Assembly (NCBI GenBank): GCA_050943535.1
Contig: JBMNPJ010000009.1
Coordinates: 53,038-117,037 of the forward strand
Direction of reading: 5' to 3'
From: Massiliimalia sp050943535
Lineage (GTDB): Bacteria > Bacillota > Clostridia > Oscillospirales > Ruminococcaceae
DNA length: 64,000 bases
Each line of letters starts with the position of its first letter. The stretch's first letter is position 1. The notes below the pieces were generated by a model. It worked only from the letters and a program-made list of their open reading frames with translations, was not told the DNA's origin and searched no databases. A program made the position numbers and the translations under genes. This document shows, one piece after another, positions 51,859 through 59,249 of this stretch.

Positions 51859-52518
51859 ATGGGAATAGAACAGGACTTTCCGTTATGGGGGAAATTGACC
51901 GCAGAAGAACAGGAACAGCTGAAAACTGCGGCGACCATGCGCCATGCGCAAAAAGGCGAACTGCTGCACCAGGGATTATCTCAGTGCACCGGTTTAATTG
52001 TGGTGCATGAAGGACAGCTTAGGGCGTTTATCCAGTCCGAGGAAGGAAAGGAAATGACGCTGTACCGCTTGTTTCAAGGGGATATCTGTCTGTTTTCTGC
52101 AGCTTGCATGATGCGGAGTATTCAGTTTGAGGTGATGGTAGAGGCAGAGCAGGATACGGATTTTTGGCTGATCCCTACCGAGTTTTATAAAAACTGGATG
52201 GAGCGTTCCACGGTGGTTGCCAACTACACCAACGAAGTGATGGCATCCCGCTTTTCTGAGGTCATGTGGCTGATGGAGCAGGTTATGTGGAAGAGCTTTG
52301 ACCAGCGGCTGGCGGCATTTTTGCTGGAAGAAAGCGCTGTGGAAAACGACATGGTGCTAAAGATAACCCATGATAAAATTGCCGCTCATTTAGGCACTGC
52401 CCGGGAGGTAGTCACCCGAATGCTGCGGTATTTCCAGTCAGAAGGACTGGTAAAACTCAGCCGTGGAACAGTGGAACTCACAGAACCCAAAAAGCTGAGA
52501 AAGCTGGCGGGAGAGTAA
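51859..52518 (+). CDS. Crp/Fnr-family transcriptional regulator
   Basis: A 219-residue regulator with an N-terminal cyclic-nucleotide-type beta barrel (GLIVVHEGQLRAFIQSEEGKE, MTLYRLFQGDICLFSAACMM) and a C-terminal winged helix-turn-helix (ITHDKIAAHLGTAREVVTRM, LRYFQSEGLVKLSRGTVEL). No N-terminal Fnr-type cysteine cluster is seen, although the Cys in CLFSAAC is typical of many clostridial members, so the signal is unknown. The thioredoxin and Fe-S genes about 2 kb away are possible targets, but this is a guess. Confidence 0.9.
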   Translation: MGIEQDFPLWGKLTAEEQEQLKTAATMRHAQKGELLHQGLSQCTGLIVVHEGQLRAFIQSEEGKEMTLYRLFQGDICLFSAACMMRSIQFEVMVEAEQDTDFWLIPTEFYKNWMERSTVVANYTNEVMASRFSEVMWLMEQVMWKSFDQRLAAFLLEESAVENDMVLKITHDKIAAHLGTAREVVTRMLRYFQSEGLVKLSRGTVELTEPKKLRKLAGE

Positions 52519-52618
52519 CAGAACAGAAAAACCGAAAAATACCATGCAGTAACATCAATGATAAAAATGACCAATCCGTTTTTGTCCTATAAAATAAACA
52601 ACAGGAAGTGTATAAAAA

Positions 52619-53611
52619 ATGAATCGGGAAAAGGATCAGGTGATGGCGTGCACCGATTCAAGAAGTGCACAGCCCAAAACAATCCAGCGAACCATCCCGC
52701 CTTTGGTTGTTAGCCGCGCAAAATCAGTCGGTCCTTTAGGGGAAGCGTGGCTGAACAGCCTTGACCAGCAGATTTCCCAACTGGAGGATCAGTGGAACAT
52801 CTCCGTAGGCGAAGCCTTATTTGGCGGAACACATGCTTTTGTGGCCTATGCGGATGGTCCAAACGGAGAGCCATATGTGCTGAAATTGGATATGCCGGAA
52901 AACTTCGGCGGTGACTTTGCCAAGGGAATCGCTGTTCTGCAAATGGTGGATGGACGCGGATATGCAAAAATATATAATTATGATTTGGAAAAAAGAGCTT
53001 GTCTGTTAGAGCGTTTGGGAAAACCAATCAACCAATTAAACTATACAGTTTGGGAACAATTGCGCATTATTTGTTCTGTGCTGCAGCAGACATGGAAAAT
53101 TCCGGTTTCTGAAACTAGCTTTACAAATAGTGCGGAGAGTGTTGCGTGGTTTCGGAGCTTTATTGCAGAAGCTTGGGAAAAGCAACATCGTCCTTGCTCA
53201 GAGCAGGTAATCAAACAGGCCTTTTCTTATTTACAATCAAGGGAGGAAGCCTTCAATCCGGCGGAATTTGTTTTGGTCCATGGGGATGCGCATGGAGGAA
53301 ATACCCTTGAAACCTTGTCGGGAGATGGATTCCGTCTGATTGATCCGGATGGGATTGTATATGAAAAAGCCTATGATTTAGGGGTTCTTATGCGGGAATG
53401 GACTGAGGAATATGAGCAGGAACCTTTCAAGAAGGGAATCGAACGGTGTGAGTATCTGCATACATTGACAGGGGTTCCCTTTCATGCCATTTGGGAATGG
53501 GGCTATTTGCAGAGTGTTTCCACTGGTCTTTTGGCACTGCAAATTGGGCAGGAACAAATGGGCAGAAAAATGCTCCGTACAGCAGAACATTGGGCACGTG
53601 CAGAGATGTAG
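52619..53611 (+). CDS. APH(6)/hydroxyurea-type aminoglycoside phosphotransferase family kinase
   Basis: A 330-residue small-molecule kinase. The catalytic loop HGDAHGGNTL (residues 221-230) and metal-binding IDPDG (241-245) are intact, and KIYNYDLEKRACLLERLG and AYDLGVLMREW are features of the APH_6_hur family to which streptomycin 6-kinase StrB belongs. The first ~35 residues look dispensable, so a later start is possible. AGGAAGTG lies about 9 nt before ATG 52619. Resistance function is plausible but unproven. The gene ends in a hairpin that is repeated 450 bp downstream. Confidence 0.85.
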   Translation: MNREKDQVMACTDSRSAQPKTIQRTIPPLVVSRAKSVGPLGEAWLNSLDQQISQLEDQWNISVGEALFGGTHAFVAYADGPNGEPYVLKLDMPENFGGDFAKGIAVLQMVDGRGYAKIYNYDLEKRACLLERLGKPINQLNYTVWEQLRIICSVLQQTWKIPVSETSFTNSAESVAWFRSFIAEAWEKQHRPCSEQVIKQAFSYLQSREEAFNPAEFVLVHGDAHGGNTLETLSGDGFRLIDPDGIVYEKAYDLGVLMREWTEEYEQEPFKKGIERCEYLHTLTGVPFHAIWEWGYLQSVSTGLLALQIGQEQMGRKMLRTAEHWARAEM

Positions 53612-53653
53612 TAGAAGACATCAAAATAAGAGACGTTTTCTAAAAAAGACACA

Positions 53654-53695
53654 GAAAAACCCCCGGGAAGCGATAACCGCTTTTCGGGGATTTTG
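53654..53695 (+). terminator. Terminator hairpin, first of two near-identical copies
   Basis: CCCCCGGGAAGCG, loop ATAAC, CGCTTTTCGGGGA then TTTT. It lies 43 bp after the phosphotransferase stop. The same 42-bp sequence recurs at 54105-54146 with two differences. Confidence 0.8.
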
Positions 53696-53701
53696 CAGCT
53701 T

Positions 53702-54104
53702 GTCGATAAAGTATATTGCAAGAAAAAGTTGCACAAATTTTTGTCTTTTGGGATTCTTAAGGGGGAGCAAAAGTCCGCAGGACTATTGCGTGAATCCCTT
53801 AGCGGTATTATTACCGCGTCCGTCGGAGACAAATTTTTCTTTTTTCATGTGGGCTTGTGCAGCCCACACCTGCACCATTTCTTTTGATGGCCAAAAGAAA
53901 TGGAAAGAAAAGGCCACCAGAGGGGCGTCCTCCGGGGATATATAGTTAGTCGGCCTGCCCCTCTGGACACCCTAAGTACAGTTTGCGCATTTGAGGAAAA
54001 CAGCTATTGGTGGAAAGCGCTGCGGCGCTAATCGGTTCAACGAGTCGGGTGCAATGCTTTTATTTGTGCAATTCGCTAGTTTACATTACCTTTTTCTACA
54101 GTCT
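53702..54104. repeat. Second repeat family plus mosaic fragments
   Basis: No gene is visible. Positions 53702-53780 carry a module (ATTGCAAGAAAAAGTTGCAC through AAGGGGGAGCAAAAGTCC) that recurs in reverse at about 59128-59203 and in part at 20658-20682. A 10-bp inverted pair, TTGCACAAAT (53729-53738) and ATTTGTGCAA (54062-54071), brackets 340 bp. This includes a GTGGGC...GCCCACACCTGCACC stretch shared with clusters 3 and 8, and a CCAGAGGGGCG/GCCCCTCTGG hairpin. Confidence 0.65.
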
Positions 54105-54146
54105 GAAAAACCCCCGGGAAGCGATAACCGCTTTCCGGGGGTTTTG
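54105..54146 (-). terminator. Terminator hairpin, second copy, before trxA end
   Basis: The same 42-bp sequence as at 53654, here a perfect CCCCCGGGAAGCG/CGCTTTCCGGGGG stem with A and T flanks. It is positioned to end the minus-strand thioredoxin gene (stop at 54160). Confidence 0.85.
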
Positions 54147-54159
54147 ATTTTATTACAAT

Positions 54160-54468
54160 TTAGTCCAGCATAGAAAGAATCTGGTTTTTCGGCCGTACGC
54201 CAGCTGCCTGGTTTACAATTTTTCCATCTTTAATAACAACCAAAGTTGGAATGCTCATGACTTTAAAAGCGCCTGCCAGTTCCGGCTGTTCGTCTACATT
54301 GATTTTTCCCACTTTAATAGATGGGGTTTCTTCCGCCACCTGATCTACAATAGGGGAAAGCATTCTGCAAGGGTTGCACCAGGATGCCCAGAAGTCCAGC
54401 AATACTGGTTTTTCACTGTGGATTACTTCGTTTTCAAAATTTTCTTTGGTAATGGTAATAACAGACAT
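54160..54468 (-). CDS. trxA: Thioredoxin
   Basis: A 102-residue thiol-disulfide carrier. The active site is WASWCNPCRM (Cys31, Cys34), where most bacterial thioredoxins have WCGPC; the Gly-to-Asn change should alter redox potential or partner choice. The cis-Pro is in SIPTLVVIKDG, and KINVDEQPELAGAFKV is standard. AAGGAGG precedes the ATG by 7 nt. It lies downstream of two Fe-S protein genes on the same strand, suggesting a shared redox role. Confidence 0.95.
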   Translation of the reverse strand: MSVITITKENFENEVIHSEKPVLLDFWASWCNPCRMLSPIVDQVAEETPSIKVGKINVDEQPELAGAFKVMSIPTLVVIKDGKIVNQAAGVRPKNQILSMLD

Positions 54469-54604
54469 AGTCAGTCCTCCTTAAGTTCTCTCTTTTTTAT
54501 TTTGGGAAACCGCTGCCTGAGTTCAGCAAAGAATTTATGATTCTGATGCTTTGCGGGAGCGGTGTTTTTGTTTTGTTTCTTTCTACTGTCTATATTATAC
54601 CGTG

Positions 54605-55216
54605 TTAGTGAGATTGTTTCTGTGACAAACTCACCGTTTTGCCGTTTTTGGCTTTGCAGATGAGCTGTGTCATGGTTCCCATAGGACAGTATACACACCA
54701 GGAACGGGGTTTAAACAGTGCCATTGTAATGATTCCCAGTACGGTAGAGGTGAGCATCACACTGTAAAAGCCAAAGGCAAACTGAGCTACCCAAGGAGCA
54801 AAAACAGTTCCGTGATACGCCCAGTTCCAGGGCAGGCGGAAGGTCCATAAAAGGGTTACAACCTGCTTTAAATCATTTGCACCGTCAAATACCAGCCAGG
54901 TGGTCCACAGCATCTGGAAAAACATGATAAAGAAGAAAATGAGAAATCCGTACCGGAATCCTTTGCTGGAAAGGAATTTGGGAGGGGATTTTTTGCGGGA
55001 TAATCCCAGCTTTCCGCCCAGCAGGGAGAAAAGCTGACCTCTGCCGCAATAGCGGTTACAGTAGGCTTTGTCAAATCCGGCAACTGCCAGAATCAAGGGA
55101 ATAAAGAAACACAGAAGTCCCAGCCAGGCAAAGAGAATATTGAAAAAGCCCAGAATTAAATAGAGGGCAGAAGCAATCCAGAGATAGTCATACCAGTGCT
55201 TTTTTGGTTGGCTCAT
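54605..55216 (-). CDS. NapH/NosR-type membrane iron-sulfur protein
   Basis: A 203-residue membrane protein with about four helices. Two cytoplasmic-facing cysteine motifs, YCNRYCGRGQLFSLLGGKLG and WCVYCPMGTMTQLICK, match the CxxxC and CxxCPxG pattern of NapH/NosR/RdxA-type quinol-linked electron-transfer proteins. The start ATG overlaps the stop of the ferredoxin-like gene (ATGA), with AAGGAGG upstream, so the two are coupled. It may pass electrons across the membrane to extracytoplasmic or thiol acceptors. The precise partner is unknown. Confidence 0.8.
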   Translation of the reverse strand: MSQPKKHWYDYLWIASALYLILGFFNILFAWLGLLCFFIPLILAVAGFDKAYCNRYCGRGQLFSLLGGKLGLSRKKSPPKFLSSKGFRYGFLIFFFIMFFQMLWTTWLVFDGANDLKQVVTLLWTFRLPWNWAYHGTVFAPWVAQFAFGFYSVMLTSTVLGIITMALFKPRSWCVYCPMGTMTQLICKAKNGKTVSLSQKQSH

Positions 55217-55437
55217 TGCTGTACAGCCTCCTTTATCACGATGATAGAAGCGGGGCATTCTTTGGCGCATTTGCCGCATCCCACGCACAGGTCAGAATCT
55301 ACCAGGGCAAAAATTCCTTTTTGAATGGAAATAGCGTTTTTGGGACACACTTTGACGCAGCATCCGCAGGCGACACAGCGGTCCTGAGGAACAAACGCCT
55401 TTCGTTTTGGTCTGGGGATTTGGGGTGTTTTCTGCAT
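55213..55437 (-). CDS. 2[4Fe-4S] ferredoxin-like protein
   Basis: A 74-residue protein with two complete 4Fe-4S motifs, CVACGCCVKVCP and CVGCGKCAKECP, after a basic N-terminus (TPQIPRPKRKAFVPQ). ATG 55437 is preferred, with AGGAGG 7 nt upstream; the longer frame upstream is hydrophobic and not family-like. It overlaps the membrane Fe-S gene by 4 bp and probably acts as its soluble electron partner. Confidence 0.9.
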   Translation of the reverse strand: MQKTPQIPRPKRKAFVPQDRCVACGCCVKVCPKNAISIQKGIFALVDSDLCVGCGKCAKECPASIIVIKEAVQQ

Positions 55438-55708
55438 GAAAAAGCCTCCTGTAATGAAATATGGTGTTGCAATCATATTATCATACAAAAGAAAAAATGA
55501 CTGTGATAAAATCACCGAAACTTTGAGAACAACCGGTACAATATTTTGCTCTGAAAAATGTCAAAAAAGCTGATTGACAGCAGTATCAAAAGGTGCTATG
55601 ATTGAACAAATTTTTAGGGAAACGGAACATGATCGGGGAATAGGATTTTCTTGAAATAAACACAAGTAATGTGGGACATGAAGTAGTTTTCACTCAACTG
55701 ATAAAACC

Positions 55709-55761
55709 AAAAGGAAGTATCAGGGGGTGGAAACTGCCTATCCTCGGATACTTCCTTTTTT
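55709..55761 (-). terminator. Terminator after the methyltransferase gene
   Basis: AAAAGGAAGTATC (55709-55721) and GATACTTCCTTTTTT (55747-55761) form a 13-bp stem with a 25-nt loop. A and T runs flank both sides. A short fragment of the ~75-bp repeat unit (TTTTCACTCAACTGATAAAA) lies just upstream. The rest of the 55438-55782 gap shows nothing further. Confidence 0.78.
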
Positions 55762-55782
55762 GTTGGCAAGATATTTTAAAGG

Positions 55783-56529
55783 TTATTTTTTTAATTCCCA
55801 AAACATAAAAATAGGTATTTTTTGCATCCATGCAATATCAACATCTACTTTTGCCTGTTCCTCAGTAGGAACAGGTTCGTGTAAGTCGGTAATGGTTAAA
55901 CCGCACTTGATAAACATTTTAACATAGTCCTGGATGGTTCTATGGTGCCAAACAACGTCAACAGTTCCGCCAGGCAGAGGTGCAGTCCATTCAGTGGGAT
56001 GATAGTAATTTGATACGACAACTTTTTTATCAAGCCCTTTATCCTGACGGCCAATTCCAGCGCTGTAGTGAAAACAGGGATGGCAAACACTTGCAAACAG
56101 TTTTCCGCCAGGCTTTAATACTCTTACAATTTCCTTTACTGTTCCTTCAAAATCTTCACAGTCCATAAGCATCATGGAGGACAGTACAATATCAAAAGAA
56201 TTTTCTGCAATCCCTTGTAAATGGCTGCTGTTCATCTGGTAATATGTGATATCAAGGTGCTCATCTTTTGCTTTTTGAATGCAATATTCAATTGCTTTTT
56301 CCGCACAATCCACTGCGGTAACATGTGCACCTCTTAAGTACAATTCCCGTGAATATCCGCCTTCGCCGCAACCTAGATCTAATATACTTTTTCCGGCAAC
56401 ATTGCCAAGTTGCTGTAATGTAAATGGCATAATAAAGTGATTCCGATGAGGATTTGTCTGGGCGTGGTGAATCCATTCGTCGCTCATTTCGGCAGCTCCC
56501 CATGATTGGGTAGAGGTATCAGTTTTCAT
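55783..56529 (-). CDS. Class I SAM-dependent methyltransferase
   Basis: A 248-residue methyltransferase. Motif I is ILDLGCGEGGYSRELYLRGA, followed by VTAVDCAEKAIEYC and the post-motif FDIVLSSMMLMDCEDF and VLKPGGKLFASVCHPCF. The C-terminal half includes WHHRTIQDYVKMFIKCGLTI, as in UbiE/TehB-like small-molecule methyltransferases. Substrate unknown. ATG 56529 has AAGGTG 7 nt upstream. The gene is more AT-rich than the glycosidases around it. Confidence 0.88.
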   Translation of the reverse strand: MKTDTSTQSWGAAEMSDEWIHHAQTNPHRNHFIMPFTLQQLGNVAGKSILDLGCGEGGYSRELYLRGAHVTAVDCAEKAIEYCIQKAKDEHLDITYYQMNSSHLQGIAENSFDIVLSSMMLMDCEDFEGTVKEIVRVLKPGGKLFASVCHPCFHYSAGIGRQDKGLDKKVVVSNYYHPTEWTAPLPGGTVDVVWHHRTIQDYVKMFIKCGLTITDLHEPVPTEEQAKVDVDIAWMQKIPIFMFWELKK

Positions 56530-56625
56530 AAATAGCACCTTCTTTTCTTATTAATAATTGTTACTATATTATAGTCCTTATTTTTCGATTCTGCAATTTT
56601 TTTCTATATATAAGGAGGCAATTTT

Positions 56626-58887
56626 ATGCGATTTTCTGAACAGTTTATCTGTGCGACCCACAATTACGCCGACTACAACCGGCAGGTTTCTGCCCCGTAT
56701 CTGCGGAAAAGCTTTCAGCTGGATGAAATTCCCCAGCAGGCAGAACTGGTGGTAACCGGCTTGGGATTTTACCGGCTGTTTGTCAACGGCAAAGAAATCA
56801 CCAAAGGGATTCTGGCACCCTATATCAGCAATCCGGATCATTTGGTCTACTATGACCGGTATGACCTTTCCCAGCTGCTCCGAGCCGGGGAAAATGTAAT
56901 CGGACTGATTTTGGGGAATGGAATGCAGAACTGTTTTGGCGGATATGTGTGGGATTTTGACAAAGCCCGCTGGCGGGGAGCACCCATGACAGCACTGTGG
57001 TTCTGCGCCAAAATGGAAGACGGCAGAGAGGTTTCTTTTGAAGCAGATTCCTCTTTTAAGACCCATGATTCTCCGGTAATTTTTAATGATCTGCGTATGG
57101 GAGAAACATATGATGCCCGCCTGGAAATTCCCGGATGGTGTGAACCGGGGTTTGATGACCGGGACTGGGAAGACGCACTGCCTGCCACAGCGCCTCGGGG
57201 AGAGCTGCGGCTTTGCGAAGCAGAACCCATTGTATCCTCTCAGGAACTTAGGGCGGTATCCATCATCCCGTATCAGGAAGGGTATCTGTATGATTTTGGA
57301 ATCAATACCGCGGGACGGATTCGGCTGTGCGTAACCGGTACCCCGGGACAGGAAATTGTTCTGGAACACGGGGAATGGTACCATGACGGGATTCTGGATC
57401 GGAGCAACATTAACTTTGCAGACCGGGGAGATCCCCGGGCGGAGATGGTTCAGCGCAGCCGGTATGTCTGCCGGGGAGAAGGGGAAGAGGTTTACGCTCC
57501 GTATTTTTCTTATTATGGTTTCCGATATGTATATGTAAAAGGGATCACAAAAGAACAGGCGGTTGCAGAACTCCTTACCTATGAAGTGATGCATTCTGAC
57601 TTAAAAGAGCGGGGAAGTTTTTCCTGTTCCAACGAGACTGCCAATCTATTGCAGCTGTTTACCCGGCGTTCTACTTTGGCAAATTTCTTTTATTTTCCTA
57701 CCGACTGTCCTCACCGGGAGAAAAACGGCTGGACAGGGGATGCGGCGCTCTCCGCAGAACATACTTTGCTGAATCTGAATCCAGAAACCAGCTACCGGGA
57801 ATGGCTGCGCAGTATTCGTGCGGCACAGGACAGCCGGGGCGCACTGCCGGGCATTGTGCCTACCGGAGGCTGGGGATTTGAGTGGGGAAACGGTCCTGCC
57901 TGGGACTGTGTTTTAACCTATCTTCCTTATTTTACCTGGCGGTATCGGGGAGATACCCAAATGATCCGGGAAAACGCCACGGCTATTTTCCGGTATCTTC
58001 ACTTTTTAACCACATTGGTAAAGGAAAATGGGCTGATCGATTACGGCCTTGGGGATTGGTGTCCGCCTGGCCGGGGTGCGGACGATGTAAAATCTCCGTT
58101 GATCTTTACCAGTTCTGTAATTTCCATGGATATTGCTCGAAAAGCGGCGGAACTGTTTGAGGTCATTGGATGGACTTTGCAGAAAGAATTTGCCCAAAAA
58201 CTGGCGGAAAACTTGCGCAGAGCAGTGAGAAGACAGCTGGTTGATTACGCCACCATGACAGCCATGGGTGCCTGCCAGACCTCACAGGCAATGGCCATCT
58301 TTTACGATATCTTTGAGCCGGGAGAAAAGCCGGAGGCATTTGCCCGTCTGCTGGAACTGATTGAAGACTGTGACGGACATATGGACTGCGGCATTTTAGG
58401 CGCACGGGTCATTTTTCATGTATTGTCTGCCTTTGGGCACGCAGACCTTGCTTTTCATATGATTACTCGTCCGGATTATCCTTCTTACGGCAACTGGGTA
58501 GCCCGGGGTGCAACCTGTTTGTGGGAAGACTTTCAGCCAGTGGGAGGAACCGTAGCCTCTATGGATCATCATTTCTTCGGGGATATCAGCAGCTGGTTTA
58601 TCCAGTCTGTCTGTGGGATTGTGGTTAACCCGAAAGCGGATGACTGCAATGCATTGGAGATTGCGCCTCACTTTGTTTCAGAGCTTACCTGGGCAGAGGC
58701 GTCTCATTTGGCAGAAGCAGGAAAGGTTTCTGTACGTTGGGAGCGGGACGGTCAGGACGTTGTGCTGACGCTGGAAGTTCCTGAAGGGATGCACGGGTAT
58801 CTGTATGCACCGAAAGGGTGGCTCTTCCCCGGCCAGATGGGTGTGCTGGAACTGAAATCCGGGGAATACCGGCTTTGTCCAGTTTAA
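56626..58887 (+). CDS. GH78 alpha-L-rhamnosidase family protein
   Basis: A 753-residue protein. The N-terminal beta-sandwich domains (VVTGLGFYRLFVNGKEI, LILGNGMQNCFGGYVW) are typical of GH78. The (alpha/alpha)6 catalytic barrel contains YFPTDCPHREKNGWTGDAAL with the family's acidic residues, YLPYFTWRYRGD and LIDYGLGDWCPPG. No signal peptide is seen. AAGGAGG precedes the ATG by 9 nt. It should remove terminal rhamnose from imported glycans or glycosides, but no rhamnose-catabolism genes are in the window. Confidence 0.9.
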   Translation: MRFSEQFICATHNYADYNRQVSAPYLRKSFQLDEIPQQAELVVTGLGFYRLFVNGKEITKGILAPYISNPDHLVYYDRYDLSQLLRAGENVIGLILGNGMQNCFGGYVWDFDKARWRGAPMTALWFCAKMEDGREVSFEADSSFKTHDSPVIFNDLRMGETYDARLEIPGWCEPGFDDRDWEDALPATAPRGELRLCEAEPIVSSQELRAVSIIPYQEGYLYDFGINTAGRIRLCVTGTPGQEIVLEHGEWYHDGILDRSNINFADRGDPRAEMVQRSRYVCRGEGEEVYAPYFSYYGFRYVYVKGITKEQAVAELLTYEVMHSDLKERGSFSCSNETANLLQLFTRRSTLANFFYFPTDCPHREKNGWTGDAALSAEHTLLNLNPETSYREWLRSIRAAQDSRGALPGIVPTGGWGFEWGNGPAWDCVLTYLPYFTWRYRGDTQMIRENATAIFRYLHFLTTLVKENGLIDYGLGDWCPPGRGADDVKSPLIFTSSVISMDIARKAAELFEVIGWTLQKEFAQKLAENLRRAVRRQLVDYATMTAMGACQTSQAMAIFYDIFEPGEKPEAFARLLELIEDCDGHMDCGILGARVIFHVLSAFGHADLAFHMITRPDYPSYGNWVARGATCLWEDFQPVGGTVASMDHHFFGDISSWFIQSVCGIVVNPKADDCNALEIAPHFVSELTWAEASHLAEAGKVSVRWERDGQDVVLTLEVPEGMHGYLYAPKGWLFPGQMGVLELKSGEYRLCPV

Positions 58888-58924
58888 AACATGGCATAGT
58901 ATCTGTTTTTAAGGGATAGATAAC

Positions 58925-59203
58925 CTAGGATGATTTTCTCAACCGACAGGATACGAGCGCAGCGTCGTTGGATGCGGTCACTGCCCGCTGCCGGCGGAGC
59001 GCCGGGTCAAACCGCCTTAGGCGCGTACTTTGTCAGTAAAACGGAAATCATAGACTTTCATCACTCAACCGACAAAACATGGTCGCAGCCTTTTTGGGTC
59101 CAGGGCTGTGAAGTCCTGGCCAACGGAGTGTTTTTTGCTCCCCCTTTGGAATTCCAAACGACAAAATTTGTGGAGCTTTTTCTTGCAACCTACTTTATCA
59201 ACA
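58925..59203. repeat. Mosaic repeat cluster 11 (GH78-GH95 convergent gap)
   Basis: It contains a partial and a full reverse ~75-bp unit (about 58930-58970 and 59020-59090), a CTGCCCGCTGCCGGCGGAGC spacer, and a degenerate near-palindrome CCAGGGCTGTGAAGTCCTGG at 59100-59119. The second-family module (about 59128-59203) follows in the orientation opposite to 53702-53780. Confidence 0.78.
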
Positions 59204-59204
59204 T

Positions 59205-59245
59205 AAAGAGGCTCCGGAAGCTTTATAGCTTTCGGAGCCTCTTTT
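59205..59245 (-). terminator. Bidirectional terminator between GH78 and GH95
   Basis: AAAGAGGCTCCGGAAGCT and AGCTTTCGGAGCCTCTTTT form an 18-bp stem with a single mismatch and a TTAT loop, immediately before the GH95 stop. Confidence 0.88.
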
Positions 59246-59249
59246 ATAA

